Of a DNA stretch of 64,000 bases, positions 1 to 8,367 are shown piece by piece. The position numbers and the translations under genes were made by a program. Below the pieces are notes generated by a model. That model saw only the letters and a list, made by a program, of their open reading frames with translations, ran no database searches and had not been told where the DNA came from. This DNA is from Streptomyces europaeiscabiei (lineage in GTDB: Bacteria > Actinomycetota > Actinomycetes > Streptomycetales > Streptomycetaceae). Position 1 is the stretch's first letter. Each line of letters begins with the position of its first letter. The stretch lies in NCBI RefSeq assembly GCF_036346855.1, contig NZ_CP107841.1:558001-622000 (forward strand), written 5' to 3'.

Positions 1-90
1 GGATCCACGGGACGGGACCACGGCTGTGCGTCGTCTGATAATTTCAGCGGCGCTCGCACTCCCGTTCGCCTCGACTCGTGAGGTGCCCCC

Positions 91-513
91 ATGTCCGGCC
101 GAACCTTCAGACGTACGGCGCTGCCGTGCGCCCGGGGCCGGTCGGCACACCTGATGCTCGTGGTCGCGTTGGCCCTGACCACGTTCCTGTTGTTCTGCGC
201 GGGCTCGCCTCCCGGTGAGGCCCCGGCGCAGCGCCCGCATTCGGTGTCGGCGGGGCCGTCTGCGAAGGGGTTCGGCGCCGCGTGGGCGAGCCAGGTGGAG
301 CGCGACCCCTGTGAGCACGGTCCCGGCGGGCACGACTGTCACGCCCCCGACCCCGCCGCGGTGCTGGGCCAGGTTCCGCTGCCCGGCGCCGACCACACCG
401 CCGCGTCCTGGCAGCCCGCCACGGCGCCGGCCCCGGTGGCGCTCGACGGTTACCGGGAGCCGGGGCGGGCCCGCCCTCCCGATCTCCACGAACTGCAGTT
501 GCTCCGCGTCTAG
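91..513 (+). CDS. Small secreted or membrane-anchored protein, unknown function
   Basis: A 140-residue protein. Residues about 20-38 form one hydrophobic segment that could be an uncleaved anchor or a signal peptide; the rest is Pro/Ala-rich with a short Cys/His-rich patch (DPCEHGPGGHDCH) that could hold a metal. The ATG follows GAGGTG by six bases. It resembles small actinobacterial proteins of the DUF6153 kind in length, single hydrophobic segment and His/Cys patch, but that family name is from memory and untested. It lies 86 bases before a DUF3105-like gene on the same strand and may share its transcript. No catalytic motif is visible, and its role is unknown. Confidence 0.6.
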   Translation: MSGRTFRRTALPCARGRSAHLMLVVALALTTFLLFCAGSPPGEAPAQRPHSVSAGPSAKGFGAAWASQVERDPCEHGPGGHDCHAPDPAAVLGQVPLPGADHTAASWQPATAPAPVALDGYREPGRARPPDLHELQLLRV

Positions 514-599
514 GCCGGCCACCGGCCCGCTCGACAGATCCCAGACGACTCGCAGAACCGCCGGGCCCGTGCGGGGCACGGCGGGGAGAAGGACACCCC

Positions 600-1289
600 A
601 TGGCTTCATCCAAGGCGAAGGCCAACAACAGCGGCCCCAAGGGCAAGAACAACAGCCCGAAGGCGAGGGAGGCGGCGCGGCGCGCCCGCGTCGAGGAGAT
701 ACGCAAGGCGGAGCAGGCCCGTGAGCGGCGCATGCGCATGCTCATGATCGGCGTCACCACCGTGATCCTCGCCGGACTCGTCGGCGGCGGCTGGTACCTG
801 ATCGACTCCGCCCAGCAGAAGGAGGAGGCGGAGGCCGCGGCGAAGGCTGCGCCGGTGGACGGCGTGAAGAGCTGGTCGAAGCTCACCCAGAACCACGTCG
901 CCGAGCCCGTCGACTACAAGATGAGCCCGCCGGTGGGCGGCGACCACAACCAGGTCTGGGTCAACTGCGACAAGCAGGTGTACACCAAGGCCGTGCCGAA
1001 CGAGAACGCGGTGCACGCGCTGGAGCACGGCGCCGTCTGGGTCACGTACAACGACAAGGCGGCCAAGGCCGACGTCGAGTCGCTGACCGGGCTCGTGAAG
1101 AAGACGACGTACACGTTCATGAGTCCCTACGAGGACCAGTCCTCGCCCATCGTGCTGAGCGCCTGGGAGCACCAGCTGAAGGTGGACAAGGCGTCCGACC
1201 CCCGGGTGCAGAAGTTCCTCACCAAGTACGTTCAGGGCGAGCAGACGCCGGAGCCGGGTGCCGCGTGCTCCGGCGGCATGACTCCGTGA
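600..1289 (+). CDS. DUF3105-family membrane-anchored protein
   Basis: A 229-residue protein. The N terminus is strongly basic (Lys/Arg/Ala-rich, residues 1-45), one transmembrane helix covers about residues 48-68, and the extracytoplasmic domain carries the hallmarks I associate with DUF3105: a Pro-rich GGDHNQVWVNC stretch, then HALEHGAVWVTY, then SAWEHQL. The conserved Cys and His residues suggest a metal or redox site, but the family function is unknown. GGGGAGAAGG lies just upstream of the ATG. In streptomycetes such genes often sit near copper or DUF305 genes; here the neighbour is a lipoprotein instead. The family call is fairly secure, the role is not. Confidence 0.8.
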   Translation: MASSKAKANNSGPKGKNNSPKAREAARRARVEEIRKAEQARERRMRMLMIGVTTVILAGLVGGGWYLIDSAQQKEEAEAAAKAAPVDGVKSWSKLTQNHVAEPVDYKMSPPVGGDHNQVWVNCDKQVYTKAVPNENAVHALEHGAVWVTYNDKAAKADVESLTGLVKKTTYTFMSPYEDQSSPIVLSAWEHQLKVDKASDPRVQKFLTKYVQGEQTPEPGAACSGGMTP

Positions 1290-1410
1290 CCTGACCGCGT
1301 GGGGCGTCCGGCCGAACCGGGCGCCCTCGTGGCCGACACGGGTCTTCCGCCCTGACCCGCGCTGTGCTTGCCTGGGGAACCGTTTCGATGGCCGGGGCGG
1401 GAGTCGCCGT

Positions 1411-2352
1411 ATGCGCAAGCCGTGGATCACGGGAATGGCGGGGGCGGTGCTCGCCGCGCTGCTGCTGGGCGCGTGCGGGGATCCGGAGTCCGCGCCGGAC
1501 GAGGCACCGCCGTCGGCCGCGGCGCCGGACGCGTCACCGACCACGCGTCAGCGGGCCGCCACCGCGCGCCCGGACACCGACGGTGACACCACCGACGCCG
1601 GCGCGGTGAAACCGGCGCCCAAGGTGCTCTACCTCGGGGACTCGCTCGCCACGGAGAACCAGAACGTCCTCGGCGCGTTCCTGAAGGACGACCTCGACGC
1701 CCGTTACACGAGCGCCCCGTACTCGGGCACCACCCTGTGCGACTACCTGGAGGGCACCGCCGACCGGTCGCTCGTCCCGGGCCAGGACAAGGCGGCGGCG
1801 CTGGTGCGTCGGCTGAGCCCGGACTATGTGGTGCTGCAGTTCTGGGGCAACGCGTGGGACTACACGCCCTGCATGGACGGCATCACCTATGGCAAGGCCC
1901 GCACGGAGTACTTCCGGCGGTACACGGCCGCCGCCGAGCAGCTCACCGACCAGATCGCGAACGCGGGCGGCACGCGCCGGCCGACGATCGTGTGGGTGCT
2001 GCAGGGCCCTGACCCGATGACCCCGGACCGGGTCCGCCGGGTCAACGCCCTGTACGAGAAGCAGGCCAGGGCCTCCGGTGACATCGTCGCCGACGCCGGC
2101 CGGGCCGTGAGCCCGGCCTCCGCCCGCTACACCTGGGCCCAGTACCTGCCGTGCACCGCGTACGAACGCGAGCACGACGGCTACTGCACCCAGCCGGGTC
2201 GTGCCCGCACGGCCCTCCACCACGACAAGGACTACCTGCACTTCTGCCTGGCCCCGACCACGTCCAGGCCGAGGCCGTGCCCGGTGCCGTCGCCCGGCAT
2301 CACGCGGATGGCCCGCGAGATCGCGCGGGCCATCGCCGACGAAGCCTCCTAG
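1411..2352 (+). CDS. Lipoprotein with SGNH-hydrolase-like domain
   Basis: A 313-residue lipoprotein with a type II signal: basic MRKPW, hydrophobic stretch, lipobox LLGAC with Cys at about residue 22. A Pro/Ala/Thr-rich linker (about 25-68) leads to an SGNH/GDSL-like domain. The block I motif VLYLGDSLATEN (about 70-81) supplies the putative nucleophile Ser; near the C terminus HHDKDYLHF supplies a candidate Asp-His pair. The middle carries a FWGNAWDY block compatible with the Asn of SGNH enzymes. It could be a surface esterase or acyl-transfer enzyme; substrate unknown. It ends convergently with, and overlaps by four bases, the TerC-like gene on the other strand. Confidence 0.75.
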   Translation: MRKPWITGMAGAVLAALLLGACGDPESAPDEAPPSAAAPDASPTTRQRAATARPDTDGDTTDAGAVKPAPKVLYLGDSLATENQNVLGAFLKDDLDARYTSAPYSGTTLCDYLEGTADRSLVPGQDKAAALVRRLSPDYVVLQFWGNAWDYTPCMDGITYGKARTEYFRRYTAAAEQLTDQIANAGGTRRPTIVWVLQGPDPMTPDRVRRVNALYEKQARASGDIVADAGRAVSPASARYTWAQYLPCTAYEREHDGYCTQPGRARTALHHDKDYLHFCLAPTTSRPRPCPVPSPGITRMAREIARAIADEAS

Positions 2353-3353
2353 ACCGGCTGTGAGGTGTGTTCGTCGTCTCCCGAGGCCGCCGCCCGCTCC
2401 TCCTCCTCCTGCTGCTGTCGCTTCGAGGCCCACAGGCTCGTCACCGTCGTCACGGCCAGGACCAGGACGATGAAGCCGAGCGAGAAGGGGATGGATATCT
2501 CCGGGACGTGGACGCCGGACTCGTGCAGGGCGTGGAGGACGAGTTTGACACCGATGAAGCCGAGGATGATCGACAGGCCGTAGGAGAGGTGGACGAGTTT
2601 CTTCAGGAGGCCGCCGATGAGGAAGTACAGCTGGCGCAGGCCCATCAGGGCGAAGGCGTTGGCGGTGAAGACGATGTACGGGTCCTGGGTGAGGCCGTAG
2701 ATCGCGGGGATGGAGTCCAGGGCGAAGAGGACGTCGGTGGAGCCGATGGCGAGCATCACGACGAGCATCGGCGTCATGACGCGCTTGCCGTTCTCCTCGA
2801 TCCACAGCTTGGTGCCGTGGTACCGGTCGGCCACTCCGAATCGTTTCTCCACTGCCTTGAGGAGCTTGTTCTCCTCGTACTCCTCCTCGTGGCTCCCCTT
2901 GCGGGCGTCCTCCACCAGCTTCCAGGCGGTGTAGATCAGGAACGCGCCGAAGAGGTAGAAGACCCAGGAGAAGGTGGAGATGATCGCCGCGCCGGCCGCG
3001 ATGAAGATCGCGCGGAGCACGAGCGCCATGAGGACACCGACCATCAGCACGCGCTGCTGGTACTGCGAGGGCACGGCGAACTTGCCCATGATCAGGACGA
3101 AGACGAAGAGGTTGTCGACGCTCAGGGACTTCTCGGTGATGAAGCCCGCGAAGAACTCTCCCGCGGGCTTGCCCCCGCCGACGGCCAGCACGACCAGGCC
3201 GAACGCGATCGCCAGGGCGATCCAGACGGCCGACCAGATACCGGCCTCCTTGATCGACACGTCGTGGGGTTTTCGGCCGATGAAGAAGTCGACGGCGACC
3301 AGTACGCACAGGGCGACGATCGTGAGCAGCCAGGTGGTCAAGGAGACGTTCAA
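2349..3353 (-). CDS. TerC/Alx-family integral membrane protein
   Basis: A polytopic membrane protein of the TerC family (tellurite resistance / Mn exporter Alx relatives), about 334 residues from a TTG start. The TTG at 3353 follows GGAGG by about four bases; the in-frame ATG at 3380 lacks such a site. Family signatures are EKSLSVDNLFVFVLI and, in the second half, IGSTDVLFALDSIPAIYG, with conserved Asp residues in membrane helices that probably bind a metal ion. About seven to nine hydrophobic segments are seen, and the acidic/Gln-rich tail is cytoplasmic. Related proteins export Mn2+ and protect against tellurite or metal stress. No partner ter genes are adjacent, so the physiological role here is open. 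Confidence 0.88.
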   Translation of the reverse strand: MNVSLTTWLLTIVALCVLVAVDFFIGRKPHDVSIKEAGIWSAVWIALAIAFGLVVLAVGGGKPAGEFFAGFITEKSLSVDNLFVFVLIMGKFAVPSQYQQRVLMVGVLMALVLRAIFIAAGAAIISTFSWVFYLFGAFLIYTAWKLVEDARKGSHEEEYEENKLLKAVEKRFGVADRYHGTKLWIEENGKRVMTPMLVVMLAIGSTDVLFALDSIPAIYGLTQDPYIVFTANAFALMGLRQLYFLIGGLLKKLVHLSYGLSIILGFIGVKLVLHALHESGVHVPEISIPFSLGFIVLVLAVTTVTSLWASKRQQQEEEERAAASGDDEHTSQPV

Positions 3354-3514
3354 GGTTCCTCCGGGTAACGGGTGGTGCACAGGAAAGCCTCACGGGCGTC
3401 CTTTGCGACCGCTACCCGGCTCAGGTAAAGATTCGTCGAAATCCAGGCACTTCCCCGGTGGGAGGCCCGGTCCTGGGGGCCACCCACCAAGGGGGAAGGT
3501 TTCCGGGAAGCCGG

Positions 3515-3994
3515 CTACTCGCCCGCGTACGCCCTCTCCAGCGCGGCGAGATCGAGTTTGCCCATCGACATCATCGCCGCCGTCGCGCGGGACGCCTTCT
3601 GCGGGTCGGGGTCGCTGATCATCTCGATGAGGGCGGTGGGCACGACCTGCCAGGACACCCCGAACCGGTCCTTGAGCCAGCCGCAGGGACCGGGCTCGCC
3701 GCCCTCGGTGAGGCTGTTCCAGTAGTGGTCGATCTCGTCCTGGTCGGCGCAGAGGATCTGGAAGGAGACGGCCTCGGTGAACTTGAACTGCGGGCCGCCG
3801 TTCAGGGCCACGAACCGTTGGCCGTTGGCCACGAAGTCCACGGTGAGCACGGAACCGGCCGGCTGGGGTGCGCCCTCGCCGTAGTGGGTGACCCGGCCGA
3901 GCCGGGAGTTCTTGAAGATCGAGACGTAGTGGGCGGCCGCCTCCTCGGCCTGGCCGTCGAACCACAGGCAGGTGGTGAATCCGTCACTGGACAT
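3515..3994 (-). CDS. VOC/PhnB-like (3-demethylubiquinone methyltransferase-fold) protein
   Basis: A 159-residue cytoplasmic protein of the PhnB / '3-dmu-9_3-mt' branch of the glyoxalase (VOC) superfamily. The N terminus TTCLWFDGQAEEAAAHYVSIF and the later GPCGWLKDRFGVSWQVVP block are characteristic of that branch. Start chosen at ATG 3994, preceded by AAGGAGG; longer frames upstream lack a site. Such proteins are usually single-domain and of unknown substrate; despite the family name most are not methyltransferases. No operon partner: the divergent neighbour is clpP3, with PopR-type operators between them. Confidence 0.85.
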   Translation of the reverse strand: MSSDGFTTCLWFDGQAEEAAAHYVSIFKNSRLGRVTHYGEGAPQPAGSVLTVDFVANGQRFVALNGGPQFKFTEAVSFQILCADQDEIDHYWNSLTEGGEPGPCGWLKDRFGVSWQVVPTALIEMISDPDPQKASRATAAMMSMGKLDLAALERAYAGE

Positions 3995-4105
3995 GGGTGC
4001 CTCCTTCGGCGGGGTGTGTTCGTCTCTGTGTCGACCGATCCTGGTCCCGAAACTCATCGGTGGCGCGGGCACGAGATGTGGCCGACCTTGGCGGGCGGTC
4101 GTCGC

Positions 4106-4135
4106 TCTGCTGTCGGCGAATCTGCCGTGGGCAGA
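4106..4135 (+). promoter_or_regulatory. Tandem PopR-type operator upstream of clpP3-clpP4
   Basis: Two adjacent 15-bp elements lie 81-110 bases before the clpP3 start. The downstream one, 4121-4135, reads TCTGCCGTGGGCAGA, a perfect TCTGCC-N3-GGCAGA palindrome; the upstream one, 4106-4120, is a degraded copy of the same shape (TCTGCT-GTC-GGCGAA). From the S. lividans work on PopR I recall exactly this tandem TCTGCC-N3-GGCAGA motif as the PopR binding site controlling clpP3clpP4. A popR-like gene lies just downstream of clpP4, which fits. The palindrome is observed; factor identity is from established knowledge plus context. Confidence 0.8.
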
Positions 4136-4215
4136 GAAAGGCCAGGTGAGGGGCGGTCCATGGGGAGAGTGGAGACAGCGGCCACCGCGGTCGCGTCCAT
4201 CCACAGGGAGGAACC

Positions 4216-4872
4216 GTGACTCCACTGATCACCGGCCGGGCCCCGACGCTCGCCCCGCGCGCCGAGGAGGGCGACACCTCGCCGTCACGCTTCGACGACC
4301 ATCTCGCGGCGCGGCTCCTCGCGCAACGGATCGTCCTGCTCGGCACCCAGGTCGACGAGGTCTCCGCGAACCGGGTCTGCGCCCAGTTGCTGCTGCTGTC
4401 GGCGGAGGACCCGCGCACCGACATCAGCCTCTACATCAACAGTCCGGGCGGTTCGGTGACCGCGGGCCTCGCCATCTACGACACGATGCGGCTGGTCCCG
4501 AACGACGTGTCGACGCTGGCGATGGGCTTCGCGGCGAGCATGGGCCAGTTCCTGCTGAGCGTGGGCACGCACGGCAAGCGGTTCGCCCTGCCCAACGCGC
4601 GGATCATGATGCATCAGCCGTCGGCGGGCATCGGCGGCACCACCGCCGACATCGAGATCCAGGCGGAGAACCTGGAGTTCACCAAGCGGACCATCGAACG
4701 GATCACCGCGGAGCACACCGGCCAGAGCGAGGAGACGATCTCCCGGGACGGCGACCGTGACCGCTGGTTCACGGCCGAGCAGGCCAAGGAGTACGGGATG
4801 GTCGACCGGGTCGTCGAGTCGCTCGACGACGTTCGGCCGGCCTCTTCACGCCGACGGATGGGACTGCAGTGA
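4216..4872 (+). CDS. clpP3: ATP-dependent Clp protease proteolytic subunit ClpP3
   Basis: A 218-residue ClpP peptidase subunit. The Ser-His-Asp triad is intact: Ser108 in [11 protein letters not shown], His133 in IMMHQPSAG, and an Asp in the [12 protein letters not shown] region near residue 183. The oxyanion-hole INSPGGSV motif is also present. It should form ring-shaped barrels with a partner ClpP and a Clp ATPase in the cytoplasm. It overlaps clpP4 by one base (TGATG), so the two are translationally coupled. Streptomyces carry a second clpP3-clpP4 pair that is normally silent and is activated by PopR when ClpP1P2 is missing; the operator and popR-like gene nearby support that assignment over clpP1/P2. 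Confidence 0.92.
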   Translation: MTPLITGRAPTLAPRAEEGDTSPSRFDDHLAARLLAQRIVLLGTQVDEVSANRVCAQLLLLSAEDPRTDISLYINSPGGSVTAGLAIYDTMRLVPNDVSTLAMGFAASMGQFLLSVGTHGKRFALPNARIMMHQPSAGIGGTTADIEIQAENLEFTKRTIERITAEHTGQSEETISRDGDRDRWFTAEQAKEYGMVDRVVESLDDVRPASSRRRMGLQ

Positions 4873-5474
4873 TGGGGACGTACACCATTCCGAACGTGGT
4901 CGAGCGGACCCCGCAGGGCGAGCGGTCGTACGACGTGTTCAGCCGGCTGCTGTCCGAGCGGATCATCTTCCTCGGCACGGAGATCGACGACGGGGTGGCG
5001 AACGTCGTCATCGCGCAGCTGCTCCATCTGGAGTCGTCGGCACCGGAGAGCGAGATCGCGATCTACCTCAACTCGCCCGGGGGATCGTTCACTTCGCTGA
5101 TGGCGATCTACGACACGATGTCGTACGTGCGCGCGCCGATCTCGACGTTCTGCGTCGGGCAGGCGGCCTCGACCGCGGCGGTGCTGCTGGCGGGCGGGGA
5201 TCCCGGGCGGCGGTTCGTGCTGGAGCACGCGCGGGTGCTGCTGGGGCAGCCGGCGAGCGGGGGACGTCAGGGGACGGTCTCCGATCTCGCCCTCCAGGCC
5301 AAGGAGATGGTGCGGATCCGGGCGCAGGTCGAGGGGGTGCTCGCGCGGCACACGGGGCGTGATGTGGGCGAGCTGCGGGCCGACATGGATCGGGACAAGG
5401 TGTTCACAGCGGAGGAGGCGGTGGCGTACGGGCTGGCGGACGAGGTGTTGAATCGGCGGTTGGTGGGGGTCTGA
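4872..5474 (+). CDS. clpP4: Clp protease subunit ClpP4, lacking the canonical catalytic His
   Basis: A 200-residue ClpP homologue starting at the ATG that overlaps the clpP3 stop (a GTG immediately before is less likely). The nucleophile is kept, Ser100 in [11 protein letters not shown], as is the YLNSPGGSF loop and the [13 protein letters not shown]sp region. The His that should follow in the 'MxHQP' motif is replaced: the sequence reads VLLGQPASG, with Gly125 at the His position. If aligned correctly this subunit would be catalytically weak or dead and act as a structural partner of ClpP3 in mixed rings. Same operon as clpP3; followed by a GC-rich hairpin shared with the convergent popR-like gene. 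Confidence 0.9.
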   Translation: MGTYTIPNVVERTPQGERSYDVFSRLLSERIIFLGTEIDDGVANVVIAQLLHLESSAPESEIAIYLNSPGGSFTSLMAIYDTMSYVRAPISTFCVGQAASTAAVLLAGGDPGRRFVLEHARVLLGQPASGGRQGTVSDLALQAKEMVRIRAQVEGVLARHTGRDVGELRADMDRDKVFTAEEAVAYGLADEVLNRRLVGV

Positions 5475-5587
5475 GGCTCGCCGAGCGGGGAGGATGCGTC
5501 GCTCCTTCCGGCGGCCGCGGTCCGGACGTGACTGCTCGCGCCATGCGGCGAAACGCGCCCACGCGGCGAAAGCCGCCTGTCGACGCG

Positions 5588-5614
5588 GCCCCGCGCCCCT
5601 TCAGGGCGCGGGGC
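5588..5614. terminator. GC-rich hairpin between convergent clpP4 and popR-like genes
   Basis: Perfect 11-bp stem (5588-5598 with 5604-5614) and a 5-base loop, placed 8 bases from the end of the popR-like gene and about 110 bases past clpP4. No U-tract, as usual for streptomycete terminators; it could serve both strands. Confidence 0.65.
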
Positions 5615-5621
5615 GGGAGCA

Positions 5622-5987
5622 TCAGGCCACGAGGCACAGTCCGTTGTAGGGAACCCCGGACGTCCTGCGGGTGGTGTGGCGGGTCAGTTCCGTCTGGGCC
5701 AGGGACAGCAGGTCGCCCAGGCCCAGGCCCAGGGCCTGGGCCGCGGCCGCGAGGACTTCCGACGAGGCTTCCTTGCGGCCTCGTTCCACCTCGGAGAGAT
5801 ACGGCATCGAGATGCGGGCCTCGTCGGCGACGTCCTTCAGAGTGCGTTCCTGGGCGAGCCGTTCGCGGCGGAGTACGTCGCCGACGAGGTCGCGCCAGAG
5901 GGGTTCCTTGGCGGGTGGGCCGGCCGGAGGGGCCGTCGCCGGGCGCAGGGTGATGACTCGGGCTTCGTTCGAGGCTTGTTGGCTCAC
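5622..5987 (-). CDS. popR: XRE-family activator, PopR/ClgR-like
   Basis: A 121-residue DNA-binding protein with an XRE/cro helix-turn-helix at about residues 45-95 (LKDVADEARISMPYLSEVERG is the recognition region). Size, fold and location next to clpP3-clpP4 match PopR, the activator of that operon in S. lividans; the paralogue ClgR controls clpP1P2. PopR and ClgR end in small hydrophobic/Ala residues that mark them for Clp degradation, and this protein ends in LCLVA, which fits a Clp-degradable tail, although only one terminal Ala is seen. GTG start at 5987 with weak GAAG upstream. Convergent with clpP4. PopR rather than ClgR is inferred from location and the operator. Confidence 0.78.
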   Translation of the reverse strand: MSQQASNEARVITLRPATAPPAGPPAKEPLWRDLVGDVLRRERLAQERTLKDVADEARISMPYLSEVERGRKEASSEVLAAAAQALGLGLGDLLSLAQTELTRHTTRRTSGVPYNGLCLVA

Positions 5988-6072
5988 TTCTTCAGCCTAG
6001 GAACTCCGTGCGGGAGGGGAAGAGGGCGGCGTTCCGCCCTCAGGGAAATCGTCGGGAATCCGCTCCGGGGTC

Positions 6073-6678
6073 TCACTGACCGATGCGGCCGTCGATGCGT
6101 TCGCGCAGGAAGTCGGCGTGGCCGTTGTGGCGGGCGTACTCCTCGATCATGTGGACGAGCACCTCACGGAGGGCGATGGGTTCGTCGTCGTGGCGGCCGG
6201 CGACGGCGAGGTCGGGGGCGGCCGCCACGAAACGCTCGGCGAAGTCGACCTCGCAGCGCCAGGTCTTCCAGGCGTCGGCGACGGCCTCCTCGTCGGCCAC
6301 GGCGTCGTTGAAGTCCCCGTCGGGGTCGTCCCCGGCACGATAGTGGCGCGGCGACGCCGGCTCGCCCGCCAACGCCTCACGGAACCAGTACTGTTCCACG
6401 CCGGCCAGGTGGCGTACGAGCCCGAGCAGTGACATGTTCGACGGTGGCACCGCGCGGCGGGCCAGGGCCTCGGCGTCGAGACCCGCGCACTTCAGCTCCA
6501 GGGTCAGCCGCTGGTTGCGCAGGTATCCGACCAGCGTGGCCCGTTCCCCGTCGAATCCTCCCTCGCCGCGCGGGTCCCCCTCGGGGCCGACGAACCTGTC
6601 GCCCCACCCCGTCCTCCGCTCCGGCAGTGGCTGTTCGTCGGGCCGCGTATCACGATGGTCGGTCATGCGGAGGAGCAT
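6073..6678 (-). CDS. DinB/DUF664-family protein
   Basis: A protein of about 200 residues of the DinB-like four-helix-bundle superfamily, DUF664 branch. Typical features are LVGYLRNQRLTLELKCAGL near residue 50, SLLGLVRHLAGVEQYWF (His in helix 2), and a C-terminal LVHMIEEYARHNGHADFLRE carrying the other two metal-binding His. These three His positions usually bind a divalent metal. Function may be mycothiol-dependent transfer or unknown; a few relatives are mycothiol S-transferases. Two starts are possible, ATG 6678 and ATG 6666, neither with a good ribosome site. No operon neighbour. Confidence 0.82.
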   Translation of the reverse strand: MLLRMTDHRDTRPDEQPLPERRTGWGDRFVGPEGDPRGEGGFDGERATLVGYLRNQRLTLELKCAGLDAEALARRAVPPSNMSLLGLVRHLAGVEQYWFREALAGEPASPRHYRAGDDPDGDFNDAVADEEAVADAWKTWRCEVDFAERFVAAAPDLAVAGRHDDEPIALREVLVHMIEEYARHNGHADFLRERIDGRIGQ

Positions 6679-6864
6679 CGGTCGTCACCGAGGCGGTCCG
6701 CCACTGCTTTTCGCTCCTCGGCTCTCCGAGACCGACGGCGGTTTCTGTGAACTCCCGTACAACCCTTGCGCCCCATGCGGTGTCAAACAGGTCGCCGGAC
6801 AAGGAACGGGCCCTTTCCGGACACCCCCGCGCTGCCCGGCCTTTCTTACTGTCTGGAGCCGTAC

Positions 6865-8334
6865 ATGCGCAAGAACCGTTCGGCAGCACTCGCTGCCGCC
6901 ACATTTCTTCTCGTCTCCGGCGCGGCGATCGCCACCGCGCCGTCCGCGTACGCCGGGGTGCCCGGCAGCACCCAGGCCAGTGACCGCAACAGCGACTTCA
7001 ACGGGGACGGATACGAGGACGTCCTGGTCGGCGCGCCCGGAGCCACCGTCAGCGGCAAGAGCGGCGCGGGACTGGTGACCGTGCAGTACGGCTCGACCAA
7101 GGGCATCGGTACGAGCAACGTCGCCAGATTCAGCCAGTCGACGTCGGGGGTCGCCGGCGCGGCCGAGACGGGTGACGGGTTCGGCCGGGCGGTCGCCACC
7201 GGCGACCTCGACGGCGACGGGTTCGACGACGCGGTGGTCGGCATTCCCGGCGAGGACCTCGGCTCGGTCAAGGACGCGGGCGGCGTGGCCGTCCTGTGGG
7301 GCTCGAAGGCCGGGCTCAAGGGCGCCGAGAGCGACTGGCTGGAGACCCAGGAGCCCGCCGCCGGTGAGCGGTTCGGCGCCGGTCTGGCCGCGGCCCGCTT
7401 CACCGCCGAGAGCGAAGGGGACATCCTCGCCGTCCTCGACGGGTACGGCCTCGAACTGTTCGCGTACGACGACGCGGCACCGAGTTCGATGCGCCGGGAG
7501 TCCACCCGGCGGCTCGGCGCCGAGGCCGAGGCCCGCGACATCCGGCCCACGTCCCTGACCACCGGCGACTACGACAAGAACGGCTTCGCCGACCTGGTCG
7601 TGTCGGGGCTGAGCGTCGGGGAGGAGCCGGGGTACGGCTGGTCCGCGTATCTGTCGGGGAACGCCGACGGGCTGAAGTACGAGCGTGATCTGCGCGGCGG
7701 TCCGGTCGCGGCGTCCGGGGACATCAACGACGACGGGTACGACGACCTGGTGACCGGCGAGCCGAATTCCCCGGACGACCAGCCCGGCGAGACGCAGACC
7801 GGCGGTCTGGTCGGCGTGCGCCTCGGCGGTCCTGACGGTCCGGCGGCGGAACCCGACTGGTGGGTGCAGGACTCCCCCGGTGTGCCCGGTGTCGCCGAGG
7901 CCGGCGACGGCTGGGGTTCGGACCTGTCGGTAGCGGACACCGACGGGGACGGGTACGCGGACGTGGCGATCGGCGCGGCGGGCGAGGACATCGGGACGGT
8001 AAAGGACGCAGGTGCCGTGTGGGTGCTGCGCGGCTCGGCCTCCGGGCTGACCTCTACCGGCGCCAGGTCGTGGGACCAGGACTCGGCGGACGTGCCAGGT
8101 GCCGCCGAGAAGGGCGACAAGTGGGGCGCCCAGGTCCGGCTGACCGACCCGAACAGCGACGGCCGCTTCGGGCTGCTGGCCGCCGCGCCGGGCGAGAACA
8201 CCGGCGACGGTCATGTCTGGGTGCTCTCGGCGGGCGCGGGCGGCATCACGGCCACGGGGTCGTGGACGTACAACGGTGCTTCGCTCGGGGCGCCTTACGT
8301 GGACGCCCTGTTCGGGTCGGCGATCGACGAGTGA
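6865..8334 (+). CDS. Secreted FG-GAP/integrin-alpha-like repeat protein
   Basis: A 489-residue exported protein. It has a Sec signal peptide (MRKNRSAALAAATFLL... cleaved near APSAYAG). Afterwards come about five to six FG-GAP repeats with Ca2+-binding DxDxDGxxD loops: DFNGDGYEDVLVGAPG, DLDGDGFDDAVVGIPG, DYDKNGFADLVVSG, DINDDGYDDLVTGEP and DTDGDGYADVAIGAAG. These fold as a beta-propeller in integrin alpha chains and bacterial surface proteins; adhesion or carbohydrate binding is possible, catalysis is not suggested. The ATG at 6865 is preceded by TGGAG; an in-frame ATG 99 bases upstream would bury the signal peptide. Ends convergently 33 bases from the DUF6777-like gene. Confidence 0.85.
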   Translation: MRKNRSAALAAATFLLVSGAAIATAPSAYAGVPGSTQASDRNSDFNGDGYEDVLVGAPGATVSGKSGAGLVTVQYGSTKGIGTSNVARFSQSTSGVAGAAETGDGFGRAVATGDLDGDGFDDAVVGIPGEDLGSVKDAGGVAVLWGSKAGLKGAESDWLETQEPAAGERFGAGLAAARFTAESEGDILAVLDGYGLELFAYDDAAPSSMRRESTRRLGAEAEARDIRPTSLTTGDYDKNGFADLVVSGLSVGEEPGYGWSAYLSGNADGLKYERDLRGGPVAASGDINDDGYDDLVTGEPNSPDDQPGETQTGGLVGVRLGGPDGPAAEPDWWVQDSPGVPGVAEAGDGWGSDLSVADTDGDGYADVAIGAAGEDIGTVKDAGAVWVLRGSASGLTSTGARSWDQDSADVPGAAEKGDKWGAQVRLTDPNSDGRFGLLAAAPGENTGDGHVWVLSAGAGGITATGSWTYNGASLGAPYVDALFGSAIDE

Positions 8335-8367
8335 GGCGCACACGCGCCGTGCGGCTTCGCCGACCGG

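Noticed and set aside
1..90. Tail of a gene at the left window edge
   Set aside because: No frame with convincing coding character; the GGATCC at base 1 may just be a cloning or cut boundary.
3354..3514. Possible yybP-ykoY (Mn) riboswitch upstream of the TerC-like gene
   Set aside because: Such riboswitches often precede alx/terC-type genes, but I could not trace the conserved helices or loops here.
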